A stretch of DNA of 64,000 nt from Streptomyces aureocirculatus (GTDB lineage: Bacteria > Actinomycetota > Actinomycetes > Streptomycetales > Streptomycetaceae). A program made the position numbers and the translations under genes. This document shows, in pieces, positions 44,898 through 53,633 of this stretch. Every line of letters begins with the position of its first letter. Position 1 is the first letter of the stretch. The notes under the pieces are model-generated. The model was not told where the DNA came from. It searched no databases and saw nothing but the letters and a program-made list of their open reading frames with translations. The stretch lies in NCBI RefSeq assembly GCF_000720475.1, contig NZ_JOAP01000009.1, positions 1-64,000 of the forward strand, in the 5' to 3' direction.

Positions 44898-45092
44898 ATG
44901 GGCATCAAGGACCAGTTCCAGGACAAGGCCAACCAGATGCGCGACAAGGCGCAGGACTCCATGGGCAAATCGAAGGAAGAGGCGAGCGAGCGCTCCTCGA
45001 AGGCTCGCGACCGCGCCTCCAAGGGCAAGGACGACACCAGCCGGGCCGCCCAGGAAGCCCAGGACAAGTTCAACCGGGAATACGACGCCTAG
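44898..45092 (+). CDS. Small hydrophilic helical protein
   Basis: A 64-aa protein rich in Lys, Asp, Glu, Ser and Gln (MGIKDQFQDKANQMRDKAQD...). It has no hydrophobic core, like CsbD- or Rv0909-like small stress proteins. It is predicted to be one long helix or disordered. GGGAG lies upstream of the ATG. It is placed 80 bp after the tricorn gene and followed by a terminator. Function unknown; similar proteins are often stress-induced. Confidence 0.75.
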   Translation: MGIKDQFQDKANQMRDKAQDSMGKSKEEASERSSKARDRASKGKDDTSRAAQEAQDKFNREYDA

Positions 45093-45132
45093 TCACTGGA
45101 ACTGAGCAGCACCGCGGTACCGCGCGGCACAG

Positions 45133-45169
45133 GAGCGGGGCTCACCCGGAACACGGGCGAGCCCCGCTC
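45133..45169 (+). terminator. Hairpin after the small hydrophilic protein
   Basis: GAGCGGGGCTC (45133-45143) pairs with GAGCCCCGCTC (45159-45169), with an inner CCCG/CGGG pair. The right arm and its downstream CACGCGTCC are repeated once at about 45187-45205, so a second, overlapping hairpin is possible. Confidence 0.7.
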
Positions 45170-45206
45170 ACGCGTCCACACAACGGCGAGCCCCGCTCAC
45201 GCGTCC

Positions 45207-46094
45207 TCACGACCCGCCGCGCTCCCGGCGGGCCACTTCATCGGCGGTCCCCCCGGCCCCGACGAGCCCGACCCGCACCCCGTCGAGCCGGGGTTCGAGC
45301 CGGCGCACCTCCCGCTGCCCGACCAGGGCGATGACCCCCGGCATGTACGGGCGGAGGCCCTGCATGCCCCGCAGCCACCACTGCGCGTACACATGTGCCG
45401 AGCGCCGCTCGATCCCCGCGACGATCCGGTCCACGGCGGGCCCCAGCGGATACGTCTTGTTCGACGGCCACGGCAGCCGTTGCCGCATCTCGCGCATGAC
45501 GTCGTTCTCGTCGGCCCCGCGCACCATGTCCGTGTCGGTCCAGGACAGATAGCCCACGCCGACGCGCACGCCCTTGTGGGCGACCTCGGCCCGCAGCGCG
45601 TGCGCGTACGCCTCGACGCCCGACTTGGACGCGCAGTACGCGGTCATCATCGGCGCGGGCGCGAGCGCGGCGAGCGAGGCGATCTGGAGCAGATAGCCGC
45701 GGCTCTCCATGAGGACGGGCAGGAACGCCCGCCCCGTCACCGCGCTGCCGATCAGGTTGACCTCGACGACCCGCCGCCAGGCGACGGGGTCGGACGCCAG
45801 GAACGGACCCCCGCTCGCCACCCCGGCGTTGGCGACGACGATGTCCACCTTGCCGAACCGCTCCTTGACCTCACCGGCGACCCGCGCCATCGCCTCGTGG
45901 TCGGTGACGTCGGCGTGCCAGTGCTCGGCGTCGCCGTGCAGTTGTGCGGCGACCCGCTTCAGCTCGTCCGGTTCGAGGCCGACGAGCGCCACGTGCGCCC
46001 CGCGCGCCGAGAGTTTGCGGGCGAGGAGTTCACCGACTCCGCGTGCCGCTCCCGTGACGACCGCGACCTGTCCCTCAAGGCTGACCCTGCTCAC
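45207..46094 (-). CDS. Short-chain dehydrogenase, SadH-like
   Basis: A 295-aa classical SDR with NAD(P)-binding GAARGVGELLARKL, NAG in VVANAGVASG, and the catalytic Tyr-x3-Lys in TAYCASKSGVEAYAHA. A C-terminal basic extension (about 220-295) resembles SadH-type SDRs. It is the third gene of a coupled operon with an alpha/beta hydrolase and a Baeyer-Villiger monooxygenase. GTG 46094 overlaps the hydrolase stop by 4 nt. It probably oxidises or reduces an alcohol or ketone intermediate of that pathway. Confidence 0.88.
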   Translation of the reverse strand: MSRVSLEGQVAVVTGAARGVGELLARKLSARGAHVALVGLEPDELKRVAAQLHGDAEHWHADVTDHEAMARVAGEVKERFGKVDIVVANAGVASGGPFLASDPVAWRRVVEVNLIGSAVTGRAFLPVLMESRGYLLQIASLAALAPAPMMTAYCASKSGVEAYAHALRAEVAHKGVRVGVGYLSWTDTDMVRGADENDVMREMRQRLPWPSNKTYPLGPAVDRIVAGIERRSAHVYAQWWLRGMQGLRPYMPGVIALVGQREVRRLEPRLDGVRVGLVGAGGTADEVARRERGGS

Positions 46095-47122
46095 GCGCCC
46101 TCCCTCTCCCGCTGCTGTCCCTGGTGGCCCTGCGCCCGCCGTCGTACGGGGTCCTCGCGCGGCTGCCCCGGCGGTTCGCGCCGTTCGCGTCCGGGGGCCC
46201 GCGCCGCGGGGGCCACCACATACGCCTCGGCGAGCTCCGCTATGCGGCCCGTCACCGCTTCCGGTGCCTCGATCGGTGTCATGTGCCCGACGCCCGTCAG
46301 CTCGGTCAGGCCGACGCAGTGCGGCAGCGCCTCGGCGAGCCGGCGGGCGTGCACCACGGGGGTGAGCCGGTCCACCGTGCCCGCGAGCACCGCCGTGGGG
46401 GCCGTCAGTTCGCCTATCCCCGCGTCCAGGTGCAGCTCACCGAGGACGTGCGCCCAGCGGTAGCGCACCACCCGCGGGCAGGCGTGCACGATCCGCGCGC
46501 ACGCCTCCACCCGGTCACGGGGCGAACCCGCGCCCATCGTCCCGTACCTGAGTACGCGCATACCAAGCGGTGTGACCGGTCCGAGCGGCGCCCGCGCGCC
46601 CAGGATGCGGTGGGTGAGCCGCGTCCGCAGCGGCCCCGCGCGCAGCGGCACCACCGTGGACTCGGCGACGAGCTGCGAACTGCCCGTGCTGCACAGGAGT
46701 ACGGCCGCCGCGTGCTCGCGCACCCCCGGCCTGTCGGCCGCCGCGAGCAGCGTCATCGCGCCCATGGAGTGGCCTGCGAGCACGGCGGGTTCACCGGGCG
46801 CGAGGGTCGCGGCGAGCACGGCCTCCAGGTCGTCGGCGAGCGCCCGGGTGCTGTACCCGGCGGGCTCCAGGGGCGCGTCGCTGCGGCCGTGCCCCCGCAG
46901 GTCGTAGGCGATCACGCGGTACGTGGCCGACAGGGCCCGCACCTGCGCCGCCCAGAACGCCGTCGAGCAGGTCCAGCCGTGCACGAGGACGACGGCGGGC
47001 GCGTGCTGCGGCCCGTGCACCTCCACGTGCACGCGGGCGCCGTCGGCGGACACGGCCGTCAGCTCGTGCCCGGGGACGGGCGGCGCGTACGGTCCGCTGC
47101 GGACGTGGCGGAGCCTGCTCAT
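46091..47122 (-). CDS. Alpha/beta hydrolase
   Basis: A 343-aa alpha/beta hydrolase. The oxyanion-side HGWTCSTAFWAAQ, nucleophile GHSMGAMTL, acid in AGTVDRLTPV and His in GVGHMTPIE form a complete triad. The last 40 residues are an Arg/Glu-rich tail without structure. It lies between the Baeyer-Villiger monooxygenase and the SDR. This is the order expected for a pathway in which the esters made by the oxygenase are cleaved. Start ATG 47122 overlaps the monooxygenase stop by 4 nt (ATGA). Confidence 0.88.
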   Translation of the reverse strand: MSRLRHVRSGPYAPPVPGHELTAVSADGARVHVEVHGPQHAPAVVLVHGWTCSTAFWAAQVRALSATYRVIAYDLRGHGRSDAPLEPAGYSTRALADDLEAVLAATLAPGEPAVLAGHSMGAMTLLAAADRPGVREHAAAVLLCSTGSSQLVAESTVVPLRAGPLRTRLTHRILGARAPLGPVTPLGMRVLRYGTMGAGSPRDRVEACARIVHACPRVVRYRWAHVLGELHLDAGIGELTAPTAVLAGTVDRLTPVVHARRLAEALPHCVGLTELTGVGHMTPIEAPEAVTGRIAELAEAYVVAPAARAPGRERREPPGQPREDPVRRRAQGHQGQQREREGA

Positions 47123-48657
47123 GCCGTCGCCACCGCCTTCGCGCCCTTGCCCGCCCCGAGTTGCCGGGGAGCTGCCGCGGGGGTGCGCAGGACCTCGTAC
47201 TCGGTAAGGTCCACGCGGCGTGTCGCGGTGCGGAACTCCGTCGTGGTGCCGGGCCAGACCGTGGTGTTGACGCCGTTCGCGTCCAGGTACCAGCTCGTGC
47301 AGCCGCCGGTGTTCCACACGGTGCGCTTCATCCGCTCCTGGACGCGGTGGTTCCAGGCGTCGACGGACGCGGGGCGGGGGTCGAGGGCGGCGCCGTCGCC
47401 CATGACGGTCAACTGCCGCATGTAGTCGGCGAGATAGTTCAACTGGGACTCGATCATCAGGATCATCGAGGAGTTGCCGAGGCCGGTGTTCGGGCCGATG
47501 ACGGTGAAGAAGTTGGGGAAGCCCGCGGCGGTCGCGCCGCGCAGCGACTTCATGCCGTCCTTCCAGCTCTCCATCAGCGTGACGCCGTCCGCGCCGACGA
47601 CCCGTTGGGCGATCGGCATGTCCGTGACGTGGAAGCCGGTGCCGAAGACGATCGCGTCGACCTCGGCCTCGGTGCCGTCGGCGGCCACGACGGTGGACCC
47701 GCGCACCTCGGCGAGGCCGCTCGCGACGACGTCCACGTTCGGCTCGGCGAGCGCCGGATAGTAGGTGTTGGACAGCAGGATCCGCTTGCAGCCGATGCGG
47801 TACGAAGGCGTCAGCTTGGCGCGCAGCTCCGGGTCCTTCACGGCCCGCGTCATGTTGCGCCTCGCGATCCGCTCGACCAGGCCGAGCTCGTCCGGGCGCT
47901 TGGTGAACGCCTGCACCTGGAGCTCCCTGATGCCCCACAGGATGCCCCGGCGCGCGTGCGTCGTGAACGGCAACTGCCGGTGCAGCCAGCGCTCGGCGCC
48001 GCTGATGGCCCGGTCCGCGCGCGGCATGACCCACGGCGGGGTGCGCTGGAACAGCGTGAGCCGGGACACCTCGCGCTGGATCTCCGGCACGATCTGGATC
48101 GCGGAGGCCCCGGTGCCGACCATGGCGACGCGCTTGCCCCGCAGGTCGTAGTCGTGGTCCCAGCGGGCGGAGTGGAAGACCTTGCCGGGGAAGGTGTCGA
48201 GGCCGGGGATGTCCGGGGTCCTGGGGTCCGAGAGCGGCCCGGTGGCGGAGACCACGACGTCGGCGGAGAGCCGGCCGTTGGTCGTCTCGATCAGCCAGCG
48301 CAGCCCTTCGCCGTCCCAGGTCATCTTCAGGACCTCGGTGTTCAGACGGATGTGCGGGCGCAGCCGGAAGGTGTCCGCGACCCCCTCCAGGTAGTCCCAG
48401 ATGTGTTCCTGCCCGGAGAAGGTGCGCGGCCAGTCCGGGTTGGGCGCGAAGGAGAACGAGTACAGATGGGACGGTACGTCGCAGGCGCAGCCCGGGTAGC
48501 TGTTGTCGCGCCAGGTGCCGCCCACGGCGGCGGCCCGCTCCAGGACCACGAAGTCCGTGACGCCCTCCCTGCGCAGCCGGACGGCGGCCCCGATCCCGCC
48601 GAACCCGGACCCGATCACCGCCACCCGGACGTGTTCCACACGTTCGCTCCCGGCCAT
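47119..48657 (-). CDS. Flavin-containing Baeyer-Villiger-type monooxygenase
   Basis: A 512-aa FAD/NADPH enzyme. It has FAD motif IGSGFGGIGAAVRLRREG, the Baeyer-Villiger fingerprint FPGKVFHSARWDHD (FxGxxxHxxxW) and NADP motif VGTGASAIQIVPEI. It inserts oxygen next to a carbonyl. Together with the hydrolase and SDR it resembles, in gene content, the mymA operon of Mycobacterium tuberculosis (monooxygenase, LipR, SadH), known for cell-envelope lipid changes under acid stress. The ATG at 48657 follows GGGAGG. The operon is divergent from a MerR gene, which is the probable regulator. Confidence 0.92.
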   Translation of the reverse strand: MAGSERVEHVRVAVIGSGFGGIGAAVRLRREGVTDFVVLERAAAVGGTWRDNSYPGCACDVPSHLYSFSFAPNPDWPRTFSGQEHIWDYLEGVADTFRLRPHIRLNTEVLKMTWDGEGLRWLIETTNGRLSADVVVSATGPLSDPRTPDIPGLDTFPGKVFHSARWDHDYDLRGKRVAMVGTGASAIQIVPEIQREVSRLTLFQRTPPWVMPRADRAISGAERWLHRQLPFTTHARRGILWGIRELQVQAFTKRPDELGLVERIARRNMTRAVKDPELRAKLTPSYRIGCKRILLSNTYYPALAEPNVDVVASGLAEVRGSTVVAADGTEAEVDAIVFGTGFHVTDMPIAQRVVGADGVTLMESWKDGMKSLRGATAAGFPNFFTVIGPNTGLGNSSMILMIESQLNYLADYMRQLTVMGDGAALDPRPASVDAWNHRVQERMKRTVWNTGGCTSWYLDANGVNTTVWPGTTTEFRTATRRVDLTEYEVLRTPAAAPRQLGAGKGAKAVATA

Positions 48658-48682
48658 GCCGACGCCTCCCGATACAGGACTC

Positions 48683-48700
48683 CGCCAGTAATCACTGGCG
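48683..48700. promoter_or_regulatory. Inverted repeat, candidate MerR operator for the monooxygenase operon
   Basis: CGCCAGT-AATC-ACTGGCG is a perfect 18-bp inverted repeat lying 26-43 bp upstream of the monooxygenase start and about 110 bp from the MerR gene. Its size and symmetry fit a MerR-type site overlapping the operon promoter. Confidence 0.6.
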
Positions 48701-48809
48701 CAATGGGAACGTTAGGGCAACTCCGTACCCATGGGTAGGGGGCGGAACGGGAAAGTTACCGGCGGTACGACCCCGGCGTCCCGGAGCCGCGCCGACATAG
48801 GCTGCACGC

Positions 48810-49643
48810 GTGGCAGACGAAGCGGCGGACCGGACGGCAGACGGCGCGGGCGCAGACGCGGGTGCGGGCGCGGTCTCAGGCGCGGGCGCGGTCTCAGGCG
48901 TACGCGAGTACCGCATGGAGGAGCTGGCCGAGGAAGCCGGCATCACCGTACGCACCGTCCGCTTCTACCGGGAGCGCGGGCTGATCCCGCCGCCGCGCCG
49001 CGAGGGCCGCATCGCCTGGTACGACGAGCACCACCTGGCCCGTCTGCGCACCATCGCCGCCCTCCTGGAGCGCGGCCACACGCTGAACGGCATCGCGGAG
49101 CTGGCCGACGCCTTCGAGCACGGCAGGGACGTCGCCGAACTCCTCGGCATGGAAGGCCCTTCGGAGGAGACCCCGGTGCGCCTCACCCCGGAGGAACTGG
49201 CCGACCGGTTCGCGGGCGAGGTCACTCCGGAGAACCTGTCGGCCGCGCTCGACCTCGGCTACCTCGGCACCGACGGCGGCGACATCGTGCACATCAGCCG
49301 CCGCCTCCTGGACGCGTCCGCCACCCTGGTCCGCCAGGGAATCCCGCTCGCGGCGGTCCTCGACGCGGGTCAGCGCGTGCGGGAACACGCCGACGCGCTC
49401 GCGGAGTTGTTCGTGACGGTCGTGCGCACGCACGCCCCGAAGGACACGGATGTCAGCGTCGAGATGCTGCGGCCGGTCGCGAAGAGCGTGGTGGAGGCCG
49501 AGCTCTCCCTGGCCCTCGACCGGCGGATCGCGGACGAGAAGCCGACGGACGAGAAACCGGCGGGTGCGAAGCCTACGGCTGACAAACCGGCGGGTGCGAA
49601 ACCTACGGCTGAGAAACCGGCGGGTGCGAAGCCGACGGACTAG
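48810..49643 (+). CDS. MerR-family regulator with Lys/Pro repeat tail
   Basis: A 277-aa protein. After a low-complexity Ala/Gly start (residues 1-30), the MerR winged helix reads YRMEELAEEAGITVRTVRFY, then RERGLIPPP (about 34-62). A long helical region follows. The last 36 residues are repeats of the form EKPAGAKPTA, coded by three 30-bp units at 49551-49640. It probably controls the divergent monooxygenase operon. GTG 48810 is the longest start; an internal start near the helix-turn-helix is possible because the first 30 residues are repetitive. Confidence 0.85.
   Translation: MADEAADRTADGAGADAGAGAVSGAGAVSGVREYRMEELAEEAGITVRTVRFYRERGLIPPPRREGRIAWYDEHHLARLRTIAALLERGHTLNGIAELADAFEHGRDVAELLGMEGPSEETPVRLTPEELADRFAGEVTPENLSAALDLGYLGTDGGDIVHISRRLLDASATLVRQGIPLAAVLDAGQRVREHADALAELFVTVVRTHAPKDTDVSVEMLRPVAKSVVEAELSLALDRRIADEKPTDEKPAGAKPTADKPAGAKPTAEKPAGAKPTD
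49551..49640. repeat. Three 30-bp coding repeats at the MerR C-terminus
   Basis: Units 49551-49580, 49581-49610 and 49611-49640 differ by one to four bases. They code for (E/D)KPAGAKPT(A/D). A shorter related unit (GACGAGAAGCCGACG) precedes them. Confidence 0.85.
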
Positions 49644-49671
49644 CGGGCAGGCGCCCCGGACGCAGGCGGGC

Positions 49672-50742
49672 TCAGCGCGGGAGCCACCAGCGGGCCTTGT
49701 AGATACCGCCGTTCACCAGCGTGTACGTGGCGGTGGGCCGGTGCACCGTGACCTTCGTCGTCCACCAGGTTTCGTCGAGGCCCTTCTCCGGTACGGTGCT
49801 GAGGACCTGTCCGGTACGCGGATCGTTGCCGACGGCCTTCACCGAGGCACGGTCGACGAGTTCGTGCCCCGCGTAGTCGCGTACGAAGTCCCCGGTGCGC
49901 TTGTCGTACTGGAACACGGCCGCGCTGGTCGTCACCCACAGCCGCCCGGGCCGCCCCGCCACCGGGAACAGGTCGTGCCCGCCCGCCTTCCTCCCCGGCA
50001 CGGCGACCGGCAGCGGCACCGCGAAGCTCCGCGCCAGTGTCGGCCGCGCCGCCGTGCCGCCCACGGCGTACGCCACGAGATCGTCGTCGCCGATCGCCCA
50101 CAGCACCCGCCGGGCACGGTCCCAGTGCAGCCCGTGCGCACCCTTCAGGCGGTCCTCCGCGTACCGGGTGGCGGCAGGACCGAGGGAGGCCGCGTACACC
50201 CGCACGAGCGCGCCCGTGCTGCACGCCACCGCCACATTGCCGTCCGGCAGGAGCTCCGCGCTGTGCGGGTTGCAGAGGTCGTCGCCGGGGCCGAGCGCCG
50301 CGCCCCAGTAGCGCCGCCCCGACGGGTACTCGACGGCGGCCACGAACCCGAACGACGCCGTGGTCAGGACGAGCGTCCGCTTGCGGTGCAGCCGTGCCTT
50401 GGCCTCGCACGGGTACACCCAGCTCACGTCGGGGCGCAGGTCCTGGTAGCGGGGGTCGCCGAGGGGCGAGAACTGCCAGCGCACCACGGACGGGTCGGTG
50501 GCCGGGTCCCAGACGCGGCGGCGCGGGTCGAGCAGGAGGAGGCGGTTGCTCGCCTGCTCGGTGACCAGGACGGGCGGGGTGCCCGGGGGGACGCCCGGGG
50601 CGGCGGTGGCGGGGTGCGCGGGGTTCTCCCCGGACGCGCCGCCCGCCGCGTACGCGCCGCCCGCGGGCAGCGCGCCCGCCAGCGCCCCCGCGGCTCCGGC
50701 CGCCCCGATCAGCAGTCCCCGTCTGGAAAGACCAGCAGACAT
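49672..50742 (-). CDS. Tat-exported protein, probable beta-propeller
   Basis: A 356-aa protein with a twin-arginine signal peptide (LSRRGLLIGAAGAAGALAG, cleavage after about residue 33). The mature part has repeated strand motifs such as VLVTEQASNRLLLLDP, VEYPSGRRYWGAALG, SAELLPDGNVAVACSTGALV and HGLHWDRARRVLWAIGDDDL. These suggest a single beta-propeller. It is exported folded. Function unknown; such folds are common in secreted carbohydrate- or lipid-handling proteins. ATG 50742 has GGGGGTG upstream. Confidence 0.82.
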   Translation of the reverse strand: MSAGLSRRGLLIGAAGAAGALAGALPAGGAYAAGGASGENPAHPATAAPGVPPGTPPVLVTEQASNRLLLLDPRRRVWDPATDPSVVRWQFSPLGDPRYQDLRPDVSWVYPCEAKARLHRKRTLVLTTASFGFVAAVEYPSGRRYWGAALGPGDDLCNPHSAELLPDGNVAVACSTGALVRVYAASLGPAATRYAEDRLKGAHGLHWDRARRVLWAIGDDDLVAYAVGGTAARPTLARSFAVPLPVAVPGRKAGGHDLFPVAGRPGRLWVTTSAAVFQYDKRTGDFVRDYAGHELVDRASVKAVGNDPRTGQVLSTVPEKGLDETWWTTKVTVHRPTATYTLVNGGIYKARWWLPR

Positions 50743-50877
50743 GAAGCACCCCCGCGTGACCGGCAGTCGGCGCGACGCTTGTCGCGTACGCGACCGCAAT
50801 CTGCCATGCGGTACGGGGCCGGGACAGCCCTCGACCGGACTTTTCGCCGTGTCTTGGCCTGCCGGTAGCCGACTGGC

Positions 50878-51666
50878 CTACTCGTAGACGACGGTCACCG
50901 GCGCGTGGTCCGACCAGCGCTCGGCGTGGGTGGCCGCCCGCTCCACGTACCCCTTGACCGCCCGTTCGGCGAGACCCGGCGTCGCCACGTGGTAGTCGAT
51001 GCGCCAGCCCGTGTCGTTGTCGAAGGCGCGGCCCCGGTAGGACCACCAGGAGTAGGGGCCCTCGACGTCCGGGTGCAGCGCGCGTACGACGTCCCCGAAC
51101 TCCTCGAAGACCTCCGTCATCCAGGCCCGCTCCTCGGGCAGGAAGCCGGAGTTCCTCTTGTTGCCCCGCCAGTTCTTGAGGTCGGCCTCCTGGTGGGCGA
51201 TGTTCCAGTCACCGCAGACCAGGACCTCGCGCCCGTCCGCCGCGGCCTTCGCCTTGAGCTCCTTCAGATGTACGAGGAACTCGCCCATGAACCGGACCTT
51301 CTCGTCCTGGCGCTCGGTGCCCACCTCGCCCGAGGGGAGGTAGAGGCTGGCGACGGTGACGCCGGGCAGGTCGGCCTCCACATAGCGCCCGCTGCCGTCG
51401 AACTCGGCGGACCCGAATCCCACCCGTACCCGCTCCGGCTCGCGCCGCGTGTACAGCGACACCCCGGCGCGGCCCTTGGCGGCGGCCGGGGCGTGCGTGA
51501 CGTACCAGCCCTCGGGGGCGCGCACCTCGTCGGGCAGTTGCTGCGGCTCGGCCCGCACCTCCTGCAGACACAGCACGTCCGCGTCGGTCCCTGCGAGCCA
51601 CTCCACGAAGCCCTTCTTGGCGGCGGCACGCAGGCCGTTTACATTCACGCTGGTCACTGTGAGCAA
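50878..51666 (-). CDS. xthA: Exodeoxyribonuclease III / AP endonuclease
   Basis: A 262-aa EEP-family nuclease with all key motifs: the N-terminal VNVNGLRAA, catalytic Glu in CLQEVRAEP, GDWNIAH, DYHVATP and the C-terminal SDHAPVTV. It cleaves at abasic sites and has 3'-5' exonuclease activity in base-excision repair. TTG 51666 is chosen because AGGCGAG lies 5-9 nt upstream; GTG 51657 is the alternative. Confidence 0.94.
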   Translation of the reverse strand: MLTVTSVNVNGLRAAAKKGFVEWLAGTDADVLCLQEVRAEPQQLPDEVRAPEGWYVTHAPAAAKGRAGVSLYTRREPERVRVGFGSAEFDGSGRYVEADLPGVTVASLYLPSGEVGTERQDEKVRFMGEFLVHLKELKAKAAADGREVLVCGDWNIAHQEADLKNWRGNKRNSGFLPEERAWMTEVFEEFGDVVRALHPDVEGPYSWWSYRGRAFDNDTGWRIDYHVATPGLAERAVKGYVERAATHAERWSDHAPVTVVYE

Positions 51667-52033
51667 AACACTCGCCTAACTCTTTGCCGGCCTCTTCCTC
51701 CTTGGGCCAGGGATCAGGCTCCCACACCGGGTGCACCTGCACTGTGACGCCCTCGGGGCCACGGGTAGGACGACTCGGCGGACAAGGTGTCGCAGGATGG
51801 CGTTCTGCTCGGGTCCATGGCGCGCTGAGTGGTGAGAAAGAGGGCGGCAATGGGGCACTTGGTAGTGCGCAGCCTCCGCGCCGATGCTTCATATCCAGGT
51901 TTGGGGCGCAGCCCTTTACACGTTGGCATGACGCTATTCGAACCCCCTGCTCAGCTACTCGTTACTCCTGCTTGCATACGGAACGTAAGGGGCCGATCCG
52001 ACGTGGGTCGGCTCCAGAGCAGAGGAGTTCCCC
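51667..52033. other. Gene-free spacer upstream of the lectin gene
   Basis: About 370 bp with no supported reading frame. G+C is lower than average, and there is no obvious repeat or hairpin. It must hold the divergent promoters for the exonuclease and lectin genes. I see no clear -10/-35 pair or operator. Confidence 0.4.
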
Positions 52034-52537
52034 ATGCGCTTTCGTTCCGCCTGCCTCAGCGTCGTCGTAGCTCTGGCTGCAACCGTCCTCGGTGTAAGCA
52101 GCGCCGACGCCGCACCGTTGAGCGGCACCAAGATCCGCAGTTGGCAACTGGGCCATGTCCTTGGCGTCGCCGGTAACTCGACGGTCGGCGGCGCTCAGAT
52201 CCAGTACCAGAACGACACCGACGACCTGTCCCAGAAATGGGCCGTCGAGCCGGTGAGCAACACGACCTTCATGCTGCGCAATCTCCACAGTGACATGTGC
52301 GTCACTGCCGTTAGCGGCGGCGACGCGGAAGCGATCCAGCAGCGTCCGTGTGATTCCCGATGGGATGAGCAGATCTTCAGCTTGGAGGACTCCAGCAAGC
52401 CCAGTCGGCCCCTGCTGAAGAACCAGGCACACAACAAGTGCATGCAGACGTACGCCGGTAACACCACCAGCTTTGCCCGGCTCGCTGGCTGTGCGCCTAC
52501 CAGCGGCTGGCAGACGCACTCGTTCGACGTCCGCTGA
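52034..52537 (+). CDS. Secreted ricin-B-type lectin-like protein
   Basis: A 167-aa protein with a Sec signal peptide (residues 1-26, cleavage near SADA-AP). One beta-trefoil-like domain follows, with a QKW motif (LSQKWAVEPV), two cysteine pairs and regular MCVTAVSGGDAEAIQQRPC-like strands. Such domains bind sugars and are found alone or attached to glycosidases. This one is a stand-alone binder, perhaps for cell-wall or host glycans. GAGGAG precedes ATG 52034. A hairpin ends it. Its G+C is lower than that of neighbouring genes. Confidence 0.8.
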   Translation: MRFRSACLSVVVALAATVLGVSSADAAPLSGTKIRSWQLGHVLGVAGNSTVGGAQIQYQNDTDDLSQKWAVEPVSNTTFMLRNLHSDMCVTAVSGGDAEAIQQRPCDSRWDEQIFSLEDSSKPSRPLLKNQAHNKCMQTYAGNTTSFARLAGCAPTSGWQTHSFDVR

Positions 52538-52565
52538 CGTCTGGACACGCCAGCACCGTCCCGAA

Positions 52566-52590
52566 GGGGGCCCGCCAGGCGCGGGTCCCC
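52566..52590 (+). terminator. Terminator of the lectin gene
   Basis: GGGGGCCCGC-CAGGC-GCGGGTCCCC followed by TTT, about 30 bp past the lectin stop. The stem has one G-T pair. It is one of the few hairpins here with a short T-run. Confidence 0.7.
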
Positions 52591-53633
52591 TTTCCGTTTG
52601 CGCGCATCCGGCCGAGCGCCAGGCACGCACGGCCCCGGACACCACCCCAGGAGGACCCGCGCCAACCTCGACCACCGCCCCCGCCCAGGCCCCGTCTGGG
52701 GTCCCGTCGAGCCGGTCATCGGTCGGGGTGGCCAGTCCGGTGTTGCCGAGCATGGCGCACACCGCGTAGTGCGCGGAGTTGAGTGCGGTGGCGCCGTTGG
52801 CGCCGGTCTTCTTGTGGGCGCCGCGGCCCTCATACGATCCCGCTGTACGCGATGAGACCCTGCCCAGGGTCACCGGTGCCCTCGCCGTCGCCGGTGGCCT
52901 CGCCCGCGTGATGGCGCTGCCCGCGGTCGAGGCCCTGCTCGACCGCATACAGCGGCGCACGGATCTTCATGCTCTTTGAGATCGCCGGCCGCCCCGGACA
53001 GTCAGCCGACGGGCAGAAGCACAATCTTCCCGCCACCTTCTGACCCTCCCCAGACAGCCAGGCTCGGCGCGTCGGGAGAGCACCACACCGTTCAGCACCA
53101 TCCCACCGCCCAAGGGAGAAACTGGTCATGTGTGAACACAGACACCGCGGGCGACGCCTCGACCCCGGCGAGTGCTCCCAGTCGGGGTGGGCCGCGTGCG
53201 GCGCCTACTTCCCGAACACGGCGCCGGGCGAACCCGCCCCCGCACATCAGGCCGAGGGCGAACGGGACATGTGCCCGGGCGCCGGAAACCCGACCGTCGG
53301 ATAGCACGCCATTTTCGTAGGTGGGTACGCCACCCCAGGCATGCAGAGGCTCCCAGGACCACGCCTGACACTCAGGGCTGCCCAGGCCTACCGAGCAACA
53401 AGAACAACCACCCAACGCACCACACACCGGCTGCGTTCAAGCGGCAGTGCACCATGTGGTGCTCTGGCCGACATACGGCGAAGCGAAGATCACTCCAGCA
53501 CGTGAAGCCTACTGCCTTGTAGATCCGGTGCGTCCGGTGCATACGATGCGGCCCCGGCCCCCGAATGGGGTGCCGGGGTTCCAGTACCATGCGCCACCAG
53601 GCCGAGGGTTTGCATAGAAGTACGATTGAACGC
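52591..53633. other. Gene-poor kilobase
   Basis: No protein of known family is seen on either strand in about 1 kb. The minus strand has a stretch (HKKTGANGATALNSAHYAVC..., around 52690-52820) that looks protein-like but is not recognised. It ends without proper start or stop context. A short frame is listed separately at 53128. The region may be the decayed remains of former genes. Confidence 0.4.
53128..53304 (+). CDS. Possible small Cys-containing protein (58 aa)
   Basis: An ATG frame of 58 codons with GGGAG 9 nt upstream. It carries Cys at residues 2, 16, 24 and 49 (MCEHRHRGRRLDPGECSQSG, then WAACGAYFP). It has no known family, membrane helix or signal peptide. The good ribosome-binding site and ordinary codon use make it plausible in an otherwise empty stretch, but it could be chance. 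Confidence 0.3.
   Translation: MCEHRHRGRRLDPGECSQSGWAACGAYFPNTAPGEPAPAHQAEGERDMCPGAGNPTVG

Noticed and set aside
52195..52833. 212-aa minus-strand frame overlapping the lectin gene
   Set aside because: Antisense to a gene with a clear signal peptide; the N-terminal half is Arg/Pro/Thr-rich and has no family I know.
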